From Paracoccaceae bacterium (GTDB lineage Bacteria > Pseudomonadota > Alphaproteobacteria > Rhodobacterales > Rhodobacteraceae): a stretch of DNA of 56,222 bases. Position 1 is the stretch's first letter; each line of letters starts with the position of its first letter. The stretch spans positions 1 to 56,222 of the forward strand of contig JAPOVX010000155.1 of the NCBI GenBank assembly GCA_026707935.1, in the 5' to 3' direction. Positions 41,106 to 50,136 of the stretch are shown here, piece by piece. Made by a program: the position numbers and the translations under genes. The notes below the pieces were generated by a model. The model was not told the origin of the DNA. It saw only the letters and a program-made list of their open reading frames with translations, and ran no database searches.

Positions 41106-43541
41106 ATGAACGGCGAAAACCGGTCTCCGAGCTTTTTGATGCTCGTCGCGGTGGCGATCCTGTCGGCCGCGGCTATCGGTTACGAGATCCTTCTCACCCG
41201 GCTGTTCGCTATCGTCCAGTGGCATCACTTCGCATTCATGGTGATCAGCATCGCCCTCCTCGGATTCGGGGCGAGCGGCACGTTCCTTCTGGTGCTGGGC
41301 GACCGAATCCGTTTGCGCGCGGAACCCTTCCTGGCAGTCACCGCGCTCGCATTCGCGCTGGCCGCTCCGTCCTGCTTTGCGATTGCCCAGCGCGTTCCCT
41401 TCAATGTCCTCGAGTTTCCCTGGTCGCTCCGACCATTCGGATGGCTGCTTCTCGTCGAACTCCTCGTCGCCGTGCCATTCTTCGTGGCGGCAACTGGAAT
41501 CGGGCGCATGCTCGTCGTCTTTGGCGGGCAACTCTCTCGCGTATATGCCGCAGACCTCCTCGGTGCCGGTACGGGAGCGATTGCCGCGGTGTACCTGCTC
41601 ACCTGGCTTCCCGCCGAGCGAACTCTCGACGGCCTGGGAGCATTGGCTTCCCTTGCATCCGGGCTCGCTGCCGTTTCCGCGCGGGGCAGGATCCGCCCGG
41701 CGCTCCTGTCGCTCGCGGTCATTGCCTTCGTCGGCCTGGTCTTCGGAGCGGGCCCGAATGAGCTCCGCATTTCATCCTTCAAGCCGTTGCCACAGGCGCT
41801 TCGGATCGCGGGGGCAGTGCCCGCCGAAATCCGGTCCGGTCCTCTCGGCCAGGTGGTCGCGGTCGAGAACGACGAGGTTCCCCTCCGCTGGGCGCCGGGG
41901 CTGAGTATTCTTGCCCGCGAACGCGTCCCGGAACAGGTGGCACTCTTCGTCGATGCCGACGGGCCCATCGCCGTCCCGCGCCATGAGCCAGGCGGTACAC
42001 CTCCACCCTATCTCGACGAACTGACATCGGCGCTTCCCTACCACTTGCTGGATCGCCCCAGTGTACTTGTGCTTGGTTCGGGCGGCGGTGCGGCAGTGCT
42101 GCAGGCGCTCGGGGGCGGTGCACGCGCGGTGGACGCTGTCGAGATCCAACCGCATGTCGTGGCGATGGTGCGGGACCGGTACCGTGACTTTGCCGGACGC
42201 ACGTACGAGCATCCCGCGGTGAATCTGCACGTGGGCGACCCGCGCGGGTTCGTCGAGGCGTCGCCCCGGCAGGCATACGACCTCATCCAGGTTGACGCCC
42301 TCGGCGCGAGCCCGTCCGGTCTCCATGCACTGATGGAAGAGCGGCTTCTCACCAGCGAATCGCTGCGCTCCATGCTGGCACGACTGTCTCCCCGCGGGCT
42401 CGTCGCCGTGACAGGCTGGAGCCAGCTTCCCCCGCGCGGAGGGCCGCGTTTGCTGGCGACATTCCTCGAAGCATTCAGTTCGGAAGGCACTGTACCCGCA
42501 GTGGAACATTTCGCTTGGATCCGAAGCTGGAACACGACCACCCTCGTGGCGGGCCGTTCACCTTTGTCCAGCACCCAGATTGCCGCAGTCAGGTCGTTTG
42601 CCGACGCACGTGCCTTCGATCTCATCCACGTGCCCGGAATGGATGCCGAAGAAGCCAACAGGTTCAACGTCGTGGACGGGTCATGGTTCCACGCGGCCGC
42701 GAGCCGTCTGTTCGGACCGGAACGATCCGGTTTCATTCGCGACTACAAGTTCGATATCCGGCCTGCCACCGATGACCGGCCGTATTTCTGGAACTTTTTC
42801 AAATGGGCGCATGCACCGGAGATCCTGGCCCTGAGCCGCCAGGGCGGGATCGGGCTCGTCGCAATCGGTTATCTCGCCCTTCCGGTCACGCTCGTTCAGG
42901 CCGTGGTCGTCAGCGTTTTCCTCATCCTGCTACCACTCCTCGCCGTCCGGCGGACAGAAGGGGCCGGAGGCGTGCGCCGCGGAACCGCGCTCGCCGGGTT
43001 CACGTGCCTGGGACTTGCATTCCTGCTCATGGAAATCGCATTCATCAGTCGGTTCACGGTAATCCTCAGCCATCCCCTGCACGCACTCGTCGTGGTGCTC
43101 GCGGCATTCCTGGCGTTCGCAGGGATCGGGAGCTGGCTGGCCGGCCGGCTCGATGCCGGCATTCCCGTTTCCCGTCCGGTCGCAGGAATTGTCTTGATCG
43201 CTGGCACTTACATTGCCGCATTCCCGCATGTCACGAACTGGTTGCTCGGAGCCTCGCCCGGCCTCAAGATCGCGGCGTCCGTCGCATTGGTCGCTCCGAT
43301 CGCCACCCTCATGGGGATGCCGTTTCCACTGACACTGGCACGGCTCCGCCGCCTGGATCCGCGTCTCGTCCCCTGGGCCTGGGGAGCCAACGGATGCGCT
43401 TCCGTCATCGGCGCAATTCTTGCAACACTCCTCGCAATCCAGTTCGGGCAGTCGTTCGTCATCGGTTGCGCCGCGGCCCTTTACGTCCTGGCAGCGCTTT
43501 CCGTCGCCCGGATGGAGAAGACGCACCGGGAGCCGGCTTGA
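41106..43541 (+). CDS. Membrane protein with spermidine-synthase-like domain
   Basis: An 811-residue protein. The first ~235 residues form about six to seven membrane helices starting LMLVAVAILSAAAIGYEILL, the middle (about 300-550) is a soluble spermine/spermidine-synthase-like Rossmann fold with VLVLGSGGGAAVLQAL, AVDAVEIQPHVVAMV and DLIQVDALGASPSG, and the last ~240 residues form six more helices. The TDDRPYFWNFFK motif precedes the second membrane block. Such membrane-embedded aminopropyltransferase-like proteins are widespread and mostly uncharacterised. The start at 41106 puts the first helix near the N-terminus; upstream codons do not look coding. Confidence 0.8.
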   Translation: MNGENRSPSFLMLVAVAILSAAAIGYEILLTRLFAIVQWHHFAFMVISIALLGFGASGTFLLVLGDRIRLRAEPFLAVTALAFALAAPSCFAIAQRVPFNVLEFPWSLRPFGWLLLVELLVAVPFFVAATGIGRMLVVFGGQLSRVYAADLLGAGTGAIAAVYLLTWLPAERTLDGLGALASLASGLAAVSARGRIRPALLSLAVIAFVGLVFGAGPNELRISSFKPLPQALRIAGAVPAEIRSGPLGQVVAVENDEVPLRWAPGLSILARERVPEQVALFVDADGPIAVPRHEPGGTPPPYLDELTSALPYHLLDRPSVLVLGSGGGAAVLQALGGGARAVDAVEIQPHVVAMVRDRYRDFAGRTYEHPAVNLHVGDPRGFVEASPRQAYDLIQVDALGASPSGLHALMEERLLTSESLRSMLARLSPRGLVAVTGWSQLPPRGGPRLLATFLEAFSSEGTVPAVEHFAWIRSWNTTTLVAGRSPLSSTQIAAVRSFADARAFDLIHVPGMDAEEANRFNVVDGSWFHAAASRLFGPERSGFIRDYKFDIRPATDDRPYFWNFFKWAHAPEILALSRQGGIGLVAIGYLALPVTLVQAVVVSVFLILLPLLAVRRTEGAGGVRRGTALAGFTCLGLAFLLMEIAFISRFTVILSHPLHALVVVLAAFLAFAGIGSWLAGRLDAGIPVSRPVAGIVLIAGTYIAAFPHVTNWLLGASPGLKIAASVALVAPIATLMGMPFPLTLARLRRLDPRLVPWAWGANGCASVIGAILATLLAIQFGQSFVIGCAAALYVLAALSVARMEKTHREPA

Positions 43542-43783
43542 AGCCTGGATTGCCTCGGCTGCAGAGCGGATCCCCGGTGCGTTTCACGGCCGATGCATCG
43601 ACGGCCGGCAAACTTCCGGATTCTCCCGATTCAGGAAATTCCGTGACGGGTCACGTGCATGGAAGGTCGGAGGCAAGATGTTCGCCCGCATCGTTACCGC
43701 GGCGCCCGGTGTAAACGTCTCCGGCAATAAAGTAATCAATCAACGATTCCGGGCTTCGGTCCGGCAATCCAGGGGGATATGCC

Positions 43784-46700
43784 ATGTGGCAATTCTGGGT
43801 CGACAGGGGTGGGACATTTACCGACATCGTCGCACGAAACCCCAACGGCGCACTTCAGTCGCACAAGCTGCTTTCGCAAAACCCCGGGCGGTACAAGGAC
43901 GCGGCTGTACAAGGCATTCGGGAAATCCTGGGGCTGGCATCAGACGATCCGATTCCCGAAGGCACGATTGAAGCCGTCAAGATGGGCACGACCGTGGCGA
44001 CCAACGCCCTGCTTGAGCGAAAGGGTGTTCGAACCATCCTGTTTATCACCAAGGGGCTGCGGGACCTCCTCAGGATCGGCTACCAGAACCGGCCAGGACT
44101 CTTCGACCTCAATATCAAGTTGCCCGAACCGCTCTACGAAGATGTCGTCGAGGTCGAAGAGCGCGTCGACTCCCAAGGAAACATTGTCGAGCCGTTGAAT
44201 CTCCGGCAAGTCCGCACGGCGCTTTCGAAGGCGTACAGCGAAGGCTTCAGATCGATCGCGGTCGCCCTCATGCATGGATACCGTTTCCGGGCGCATGAAA
44301 AGACGATCGGTGAATTGGCGAGGCAGCAGGGATTCACCCAGGTGTCGCTCAGCCACGAAGTAAGCCCGCTGGTAAAACTGGTCTCACGCGGTGACACGAC
44401 CGTGGTCGACGCCTATCTCTCCCCCATCTTGAGACGATACGTAAACCAGGTCGGCGGTGCTCTCGGAGCAAACCGCGGGAGTTGCAGGTCCCTCATGTTC
44501 ATGCAGTCGAACGGCGGGTTGACGGATGCCACACTGTTTCAGGGAAAGGACGCAATCCTTTCCGGTCCTGCCGGCGGAGTCGTCGGCATGGTCCGCACGG
44601 CTCAGAACGCAGGGTTCCGGCAGCTGATCGGCTTTGACATGGGGGGCACGTCGACCGATGTCTGCCACTTTGCCGGCGAATTCGAACGCTCCTTCGACAC
44701 GGAAGTGGCCGGCGTGCGAATGCGCGCCCCGATGATGAGCATTCACACGGTCGCCGCCGGAGGCGGTTCAACACTGTCCTTCCGGCAGGGGCGCATGCAG
44801 GTTGGCCCCGAAAGCGCCGGCGCCGATCCAGGTCCCGCCTGCTACCGCCGCGGCGGCCCGCTGACGGTAACAGACTGCAATGTCATTTTGGGAAAAATCC
44901 AGCCGGATCAATTCCCGTCGGTGTTCGGACCCGACGGCGACGATCCCCTGGATGTCGAGGCTGCCCGGGCAAGGTTCGAGGCCATGGCCGGGGACATCGC
45001 CCGCGAAACCGGCGAATCCAGGATGAACGTCGAGGCGCTGGCCGAGGGATTCCTGCGCATCGCCGTGGAAAACATGGCCAACGCAATCAAAAGGATCAGC
45101 ATTCAGCGCGGATATGACGTGACGCAATACACGATGAACTGCTTTGGTGGCGCAGGCGGGCAGCACGCCTGCCAGGTCGCCGATGTTCTTGGCATGGAAA
45201 GCATCTACATACACCCCTTGGCCGGCGTTCTCTCTGCTTTCGGGATCGGGCTCGCCGACGTGCGCGCCATCCGTGAACACCAGTTTGCCGCTTCGACTTC
45301 CCGGTACGAAGCCGCCGGACAGATTCTGCACGAGCTCGGCAACGAGGCAAAGAACGAAGTCCTTATTCAGGGCATCGGCAAAGACCGGCTCGAAGTCATC
45401 TACACCGCCCATATCCGCACGCCGGGATCGCATCATGCGCTCCCCGTGCCGTTTGGCGAGGAAGCCGCCATGCGGGCAGAATTCGACAGGGCTCATCGGC
45501 AGCGCTTTGGCTTTGTGCCGGAGTCCGGCGAACTGATCATCGACTTGCTGACGGCGGAGGCCATAGGCTCTACCGGCGAAGGCATGACGACAACGTCGCG
45601 CGATGAACCGGTTGGCGCGGACCTGACAGCGCGGATGTTCTCGGAAGCAGTGTGGCAGGATGTGCCGCTGGTCAAACGTGAACGGATCAACGCGGGTGAC
45701 ACGGTGACAGGACCGGCGATCATTATTGAACCGACGGGCACGAATGTCGTCGAACCGGGCTGGCAGGCCGAGGGTCTGCCAGGCGGCGGCCTGGTCATGC
45801 GCCGCGTCGTGCCGCTCCAGCGCAGGGAAGCCATTGGCACCGGTGTCGACCCGGTGATGCTCGAAGTCTTCAACAACCTTTTCATGTCCATCGCGGATCA
45901 AATGGGTGCAACGCTGGCCAACACCGCCTACTCGGTGAACATAAAGGAGCGCTACGACTTTTCCTGCGCAATCTTCGCAGCCAACGGAGACCTGGTTGCC
46001 AACGCGCCGCATGTGCCCGTTCACCTCGGCTCGATGAGCGAGAGCGTACGCACCATCCTGAGGAAAAACAGGAACAGGATTCGTCCGGGCGATGTCTTCA
46101 TGATGAACAACCCTTATGATGGCGGCACCCATCTTCCGGACGTGACCGTGATTACGCCGGTTTTCGGCACGACTGGCGAAGACATCATCTTCCTTGTTGC
46201 CTCGCGCGGCCACCATGCGGACATTGGAGGCAAGACACCGGGCTCCGCGCCGCCCGACAGCCGTCACATTCACGAGGAAGGCGTACTGATCGACGACTTT
46301 CTCCTGGTTACCCGTGGCACGCTTCGAGAAAGCGAGACCAGGGAGTTGCTGGGATCTGGGAAATACCCGTGCCGGAACATCGACCAGAACATGTCCGATC
46401 TGGCGGCCCAGGTCGCCGCTAACGCGACTGGCGCAGGTGAACTCTCCAGGATCGTCGATCAATTCGGGCTGGACGTCGTTCACGCCTACATGGGGCATGT
46501 TCAGGCAAACGCCGAAGAGAGCGTCCGGCGCGTCCTGGACGTTCTGAAGGACTGCCGGTACACGTACCCGCTCGACAGCGGCGCCCGGATCGAGGTGCAG
46601 ATCTCGGTGGACCACGGCACGCGCAGCGCGGTGATCGACTTTTCAGGCACGTCCCCTGAGGACGAGCTGAACTACAACGCGCCGTTCTCGATCTGCCGCG

Positions 46701-47413
46701 CGGCCGTCCTCTACGTTTTCCGCACTCTCGTTGGCGCCGACATTCCCATGAACGAGGGATGCCTGAAACCGATCGAGATCGTTGTACCCAGGGGCACCAT
46801 GATCAGTCCCGAATACCCGGCAGCCGTTATCTCGGGGAACACGGAAGTCAGCCAGGCCATCGCGGACGCACTCTACGGCGCTCTCGGCGTTATCGCCGGG
46901 TCGCAGGGTACCATGAATAATTTCGTCTACGGAAACGACAAGTACCAGAACTACGAAACCATCTGTGGTGGTGCCGGAGCCGGTGACGGCTTTGACGGTG
47001 CGAGTGCCGTACACAGCCACATGACAAATACCCGGATGACCGATCCGGAGGTATTGGAAGACCGTTTTCCGGTCCGCGTGGACGAATTTTCGATCCGGTC
47101 TGGGTCCGGCGGCGACGGGGAATTCAGGGGCGGCGACGGCATCGTGCGCAAATTGCGGTTTCTGGAACCGATGACGGTCACCGTCCTGTCCTCGCACCGC
47201 AAGACCGTTCCGTTTGGCGCGAGCGGCGGCCAGGCTGGACAACCCGGCGAAAACTCTGTTCTTCGCAGCAACGGGACGATCGAAAAACTGGCCGGAAACG
47301 ACGAAACCCAGGTGAACGCCAACGACGTGTTCGTCATGAAGACGCCCGGCGGCGGAGGGTTTGGCGCGGGAAGGGAATCGCCGATTTCCCGTGCCCGGGA
47401 GGCAAGCCAATGA
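43784..47413 (+). CDS. 5-oxoprolinase, fused HyuA-HyuB type
   Basis: A 1209-residue ATP-dependent hydrolase of the 5-oxoprolinase/hydantoinase family, which opens 5-oxo-L-proline (or a related cyclic amide) to glutamate. The HyuA-like half begins WVDRGGTFTDIVARN and has VKMGTTVATNALLERKGVR, LSGPAGGVVGMV and IGFDMGGTSTDV. The HyuB-like half starts near residue 690 with VDPVMLEVFNNLFMSIADQM, GSMSESVRTIL, FMMNNPYDGGTHLPDVTVI and GGAGAGDGFDGAS. It has the same fused layout as eukaryotic OPLAH, and overlaps the next gene by ATGA, an enzyme that could use the glutamate formed. Substrate inferred. Confidence 0.9.
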   Translation: MWQFWVDRGGTFTDIVARNPNGALQSHKLLSQNPGRYKDAAVQGIREILGLASDDPIPEGTIEAVKMGTTVATNALLERKGVRTILFITKGLRDLLRIGYQNRPGLFDLNIKLPEPLYEDVVEVEERVDSQGNIVEPLNLRQVRTALSKAYSEGFRSIAVALMHGYRFRAHEKTIGELARQQGFTQVSLSHEVSPLVKLVSRGDTTVVDAYLSPILRRYVNQVGGALGANRGSCRSLMFMQSNGGLTDATLFQGKDAILSGPAGGVVGMVRTAQNAGFRQLIGFDMGGTSTDVCHFAGEFERSFDTEVAGVRMRAPMMSIHTVAAGGGSTLSFRQGRMQVGPESAGADPGPACYRRGGPLTVTDCNVILGKIQPDQFPSVFGPDGDDPLDVEAARARFEAMAGDIARETGESRMNVEALAEGFLRIAVENMANAIKRISIQRGYDVTQYTMNCFGGAGGQHACQVADVLGMESIYIHPLAGVLSAFGIGLADVRAIREHQFAASTSRYEAAGQILHELGNEAKNEVLIQGIGKDRLEVIYTAHIRTPGSHHALPVPFGEEAAMRAEFDRAHRQRFGFVPESGELIIDLLTAEAIGSTGEGMTTTSRDEPVGADLTARMFSEAVWQDVPLVKRERINAGDTVTGPAIIIEPTGTNVVEPGWQAEGLPGGGLVMRRVVPLQRREAIGTGVDPVMLEVFNNLFMSIADQMGATLANTAYSVNIKERYDFSCAIFAANGDLVANAPHVPVHLGSMSESVRTILRKNRNRIRPGDVFMMNNPYDGGTHLPDVTVITPVFGTTGEDIIFLVASRGHHADIGGKTPGSAPPDSRHIHEEGVLIDDFLLVTRGTLRESETRELLGSGKYPCRNIDQNMSDLAAQVAANATGAGELSRIVDQFGLDVVHAYMGHVQANAEESVRRVLDVLKDCRYTYPLDSGARIEVQISVDHGTRSAVIDFSGTSPEDELNYNAPFSICRAAVLYVFRTLVGADIPMNEGCLKPIEIVVPRGTMISPEYPAAVISGNTEVSQAIADALYGALGVIAGSQGTMNNFVYGNDKYQNYETICGGAGAGDGFDGASAVHSHMTNTRMTDPEVLEDRFPVRVDEFSIRSGSGGDGEFRGGDGIVRKLRFLEPMTVTVLSSHRKTVPFGASGGQAGQPGENSVLRSNGTIEKLAGNDETQVNANDVFVMKTPGGGGFGAGRESPISRAREASQ

Positions 47414-48771
47414 GCGGTGCATTCCTTGCAGACGTGAATGCCATGTTCAGCGACGTGGCCGCGTCGATCGACCTCCCCGCAGGCCTCGAAGAAAAGATCC
47501 GTGTCTGCAACACAACCTACGTGACCAGGTTCGGCGTGCGGCTGCGCGGCGAAATGTACACATTCACCGGGTGGAGAGCCGTGCATTCCACGCAGAACTC
47601 TCCGGCGAAAGGCGGCATCCGATTCACACCTGACGTCGACCAGGAAGAGGTCGAAGCACTTGCCGCGCTGATGACCTACAAATGCGTGCAGTTCGGATTG
47701 CCGTTCGGAGTTTCGAAGGGCGCCCTGAAGATCGATCCCTGGAAACGGGAAGAACATGAACTCGAAAAGATTACGCGGCGTTTCGCCCAGGAGCTGATCC
47801 GGCATGGCTTCCTGAACTCCGGCATGAATGTTCCTGCGCCCGACATGGGGACAACCGAGCTGACGATGATGTGGATCGCGGATGAATATCGGCGCCAGAG
47901 GCCCGAGGACATCAACGGACTGGCCTGCGTAACCGGAAAACCGCTTGGAGGCGGCGGTATAGAAGGGCGCACCGAAGCAACGGGCCGGGGTGTCGAATAC
48001 GCGATTCAGGCATTCTTCGAAATGGTCGAGGACGCCCGTAAGGCGGGCTTTCAAGGCAACGACCTTAAAGATCGATCGGTCGTGGTGCAGGGCCTTGGAA
48101 ACGTTGGGTATCACGCTGCGAAGTTCTTGAGCGAGGAGGATGAATGCCGGATCGTTTCGGTCATCGAGCACGATGGCGTTGTCAGGAATCGCAACGGGCT
48201 GAATATCGAGGAGTTGAAGAGACACGTGACTGCGCACGGCGGGGTCCGAGGATATGGCGGCGGCTCTTATTCAGCGGATGGAGCCGGGGCCCTCGAAGAC
48301 GAGTGCGACATCCTGGTCCCGGCAGCCATGGAGAGGGTCATCAGGTCAGGGAACGCGCCACGGCTCAGGGCAAGACTGGTCGTTGAAGCGGCCAACGAAC
48401 CGGTTTCCCATGAAGCGGACAGGATTCTGCGAGAACGGGGTGTGGTTCTGGTCCCGGATCTTTTCGCGAATGCCGGTGGTGTCGTGGTCAGCTATTTCGA
48501 ATGGGTTAAGAACCTGACCCACATTCCGTTCGGGCTGATGGAGCGCCGCTACGATGAAAAGGGCCACCGAACACTCGCGCGTTCCCTCGAAAAGATGACT
48601 GGCAAACCCTTCCCGAAGGAACTCGAAATCGAGTTTTTCCACGGTCGCACGGAAATCGATCTCGTGCGATCGGGACTCGAGGACATGATGTGGTCCACAT
48701 ACGCTGAACTCTGGCGGTCATGGAACGAACCCGCGGGCGGGACGCGTGACCTCCGGACCGCCGGGTACTGA
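47410..48771 (+). CDS. Glu/Leu/Phe/Val dehydrogenase family protein
   Basis: A 453-residue amino-acid dehydrogenase, most likely for glutamate (to 2-oxoglutarate and ammonia). KGGIRFTPDV (K67), Lys91 in MTYKCVQFG and the catalytic Lys103 in PFGVSKGALK are present, as are VPAPDMGTTELTMMWIADEY, VVQGLGNVGYHAAKF (NAD-binding) and EAANEPVS..VPDLFANAGGVVVSYFEW. The usual GG(A/S)KGG loop is altered to GVSKGA. It starts within the oxoprolinase stop (ATGA), so the two are co-translated, suggesting that the oxoprolinase product is its substrate. Confidence 0.9.
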   Translation: MSGAFLADVNAMFSDVAASIDLPAGLEEKIRVCNTTYVTRFGVRLRGEMYTFTGWRAVHSTQNSPAKGGIRFTPDVDQEEVEALAALMTYKCVQFGLPFGVSKGALKIDPWKREEHELEKITRRFAQELIRHGFLNSGMNVPAPDMGTTELTMMWIADEYRRQRPEDINGLACVTGKPLGGGGIEGRTEATGRGVEYAIQAFFEMVEDARKAGFQGNDLKDRSVVVQGLGNVGYHAAKFLSEEDECRIVSVIEHDGVVRNRNGLNIEELKRHVTAHGGVRGYGGGSYSADGAGALEDECDILVPAAMERVIRSGNAPRLRARLVVEAANEPVSHEADRILRERGVVLVPDLFANAGGVVVSYFEWVKNLTHIPFGLMERRYDEKGHRTLARSLEKMTGKPFPKELEIEFFHGRTEIDLVRSGLEDMMWSTYAELWRSWNEPAGGTRDLRTAGY

Positions 48772-49020
48772 ATTGAAGTCAATCGCGTGGCAGAGGCCTA
48801 CAGGGCCATGGGGCTCTGACCAGTTGGGCATCCCGGGCTACGCGTTACTGGAACCTATCCTGCCCTGCACCAACAATCTTCAGACGCCGATCAAACGGGG
48901 AAACAAGCCAGGCAGCAGGATTCACCGGCATCACAATGGTCTCGATATCCGGAGATGAAGGCGCCATGGAATGCCCCATGACATGCCCGCTTCTCGGGAC
49001 ACGGCCACCTTCGGCGGCAT

Positions 49021-50136
49021 CTACATCGCCTCGATCAAGAGGTTCAGATAGTCCCCGGCAACGGCGGGCCTCGGATTTGTCGCGGAAAGGTGGTCCCTGG
49101 CGGCCTTCTCTGCAATCTCCGGCAGCATCGCGCGCTCCACGCCCAGTGCCCCGAGGGTCGTTGGCAGGCCGATCCGCTTGACGAAACCGGTCATCCAGTC
49201 GTGCAGTTCCACCGGGTCGGGCACGTTCATGGCGATGCGCAGGTCGCCATATGCGGCATCGGCCCGGCCCTTGTTGAAGCGCAGAACGTGGGGCAGAAGG
49301 ACGCCGATCAGAGTGCCGTGATGAAGGTGCAATTCTCCCAGCGGAGTGGCCATGGCATGTGCCCCGCCAAGCGCCTTTTGCAGGCACATCCCGCCCATGA
49401 GAGCCGCCATCATCATTTCCCACCGTGCCTGGCGGCCCGTTCCGTCTTCGACGGCCGCGGGCAACCACCTGACCGCACGGCGGACGGCGTCGAGACCGAT
49501 CGCCGCTGCCGGCGGGTTTTCCCAGGTGCTGCAATAGGTCTCGATCCCATGGCTGAGCGCATCGATTCCGGTTGCAGCGGTCAGGCGCGGCGGCAGAGAC
49601 AGGGTCAGGTCCGGATCGCAGATCACCGTGTCGGCAACCATGTTGAGGTTGACAGCGACGCATTTCGAACCATCGAGCAAGGACATGACGCAGGCACGGC
49701 CCACCTCTGCGCCTGTCCCGGCCGCTGTCGGGACGGCGATCTGGGGCGATACCTTGCCGATCCTTTCCGACCCGCCGGTCTTGACATTGTAGTCGGCCAG
49801 GCTGCCGCCGTGGCTCGTCAGTAGCGCGACCGCCTTGGCCAGGTCGATCGGCGATCCGCCACCCAGGGCGATCACCCCGTCGCAGCCCTTGCCTTCCCAG
49901 ATTTCCAGGCACTCGAGCAGGGACTGCTCGGTCGGATTCTCGGTGGTGCCGTCGTAGACCACGGGTTTGGAGGGCTTCGCCGCATCCAGCGCGCGTTCGA
50001 GGATTCCGGCGGCCGCGACGCCCTCGTCCGTGACCAGAAGCGGACGTTTGAGCCCGAGGCGTGCGATTTCGTCGTCCAGTGTCGCGATTGCCCCGAAATC
50101 GAAGGAAATGCGCGACAGGTACTGGATCAGCGGCAT
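49021..50136 (-). CDS. Iron-containing alcohol dehydrogenase
   Basis: A 371-residue group III alcohol dehydrogenase. The dinucleotide motif GVIALGGGSPIDLAKAVALL, VPTAAGTGAEVG, and the metal-binding LTAATGIDALSHGIETYCST and LGGAHAMATPLGELHLHHG (His ligands) are typical. It interconverts an alcohol and an aldehyde or ketone with NAD(P)H; maleylacetate reductases belong to the same family, so this is possible in an aromatic pathway. It is the last gene of the operon; its start overlaps the aldehyde dehydrogenase stop. Confidence 0.9.
   Translation of the reverse strand: MPLIQYLSRISFDFGAIATLDDEIARLGLKRPLLVTDEGVAAAGILERALDAAKPSKPVVYDGTTENPTEQSLLECLEIWEGKGCDGVIALGGGSPIDLAKAVALLTSHGGSLADYNVKTGGSERIGKVSPQIAVPTAAGTGAEVGRACVMSLLDGSKCVAVNLNMVADTVICDPDLTLSLPPRLTAATGIDALSHGIETYCSTWENPPAAAIGLDAVRRAVRWLPAAVEDGTGRQARWEMMMAALMGGMCLQKALGGAHAMATPLGELHLHHGTLIGVLLPHVLRFNKGRADAAYGDLRIAMNVPDPVELHDWMTGFVKRIGLPTTLGALGVERAMLPEIAEKAARDHLSATNPRPAVAGDYLNLLIEAM

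Noticed and set aside
39874..41109. 411-codon plus frame overlapping the PCMT-like gene
   Set aside because: Arg-rich shadow of the methyltransferase in another frame; no motifs.
44768..46615. 615-codon frame on the minus strand
   Set aside because: It is wholly antisense to the 5-oxoprolinase gene, whose motifs are clear; its own translation has no conserved sequence and arises from G+C-rich codon bias.
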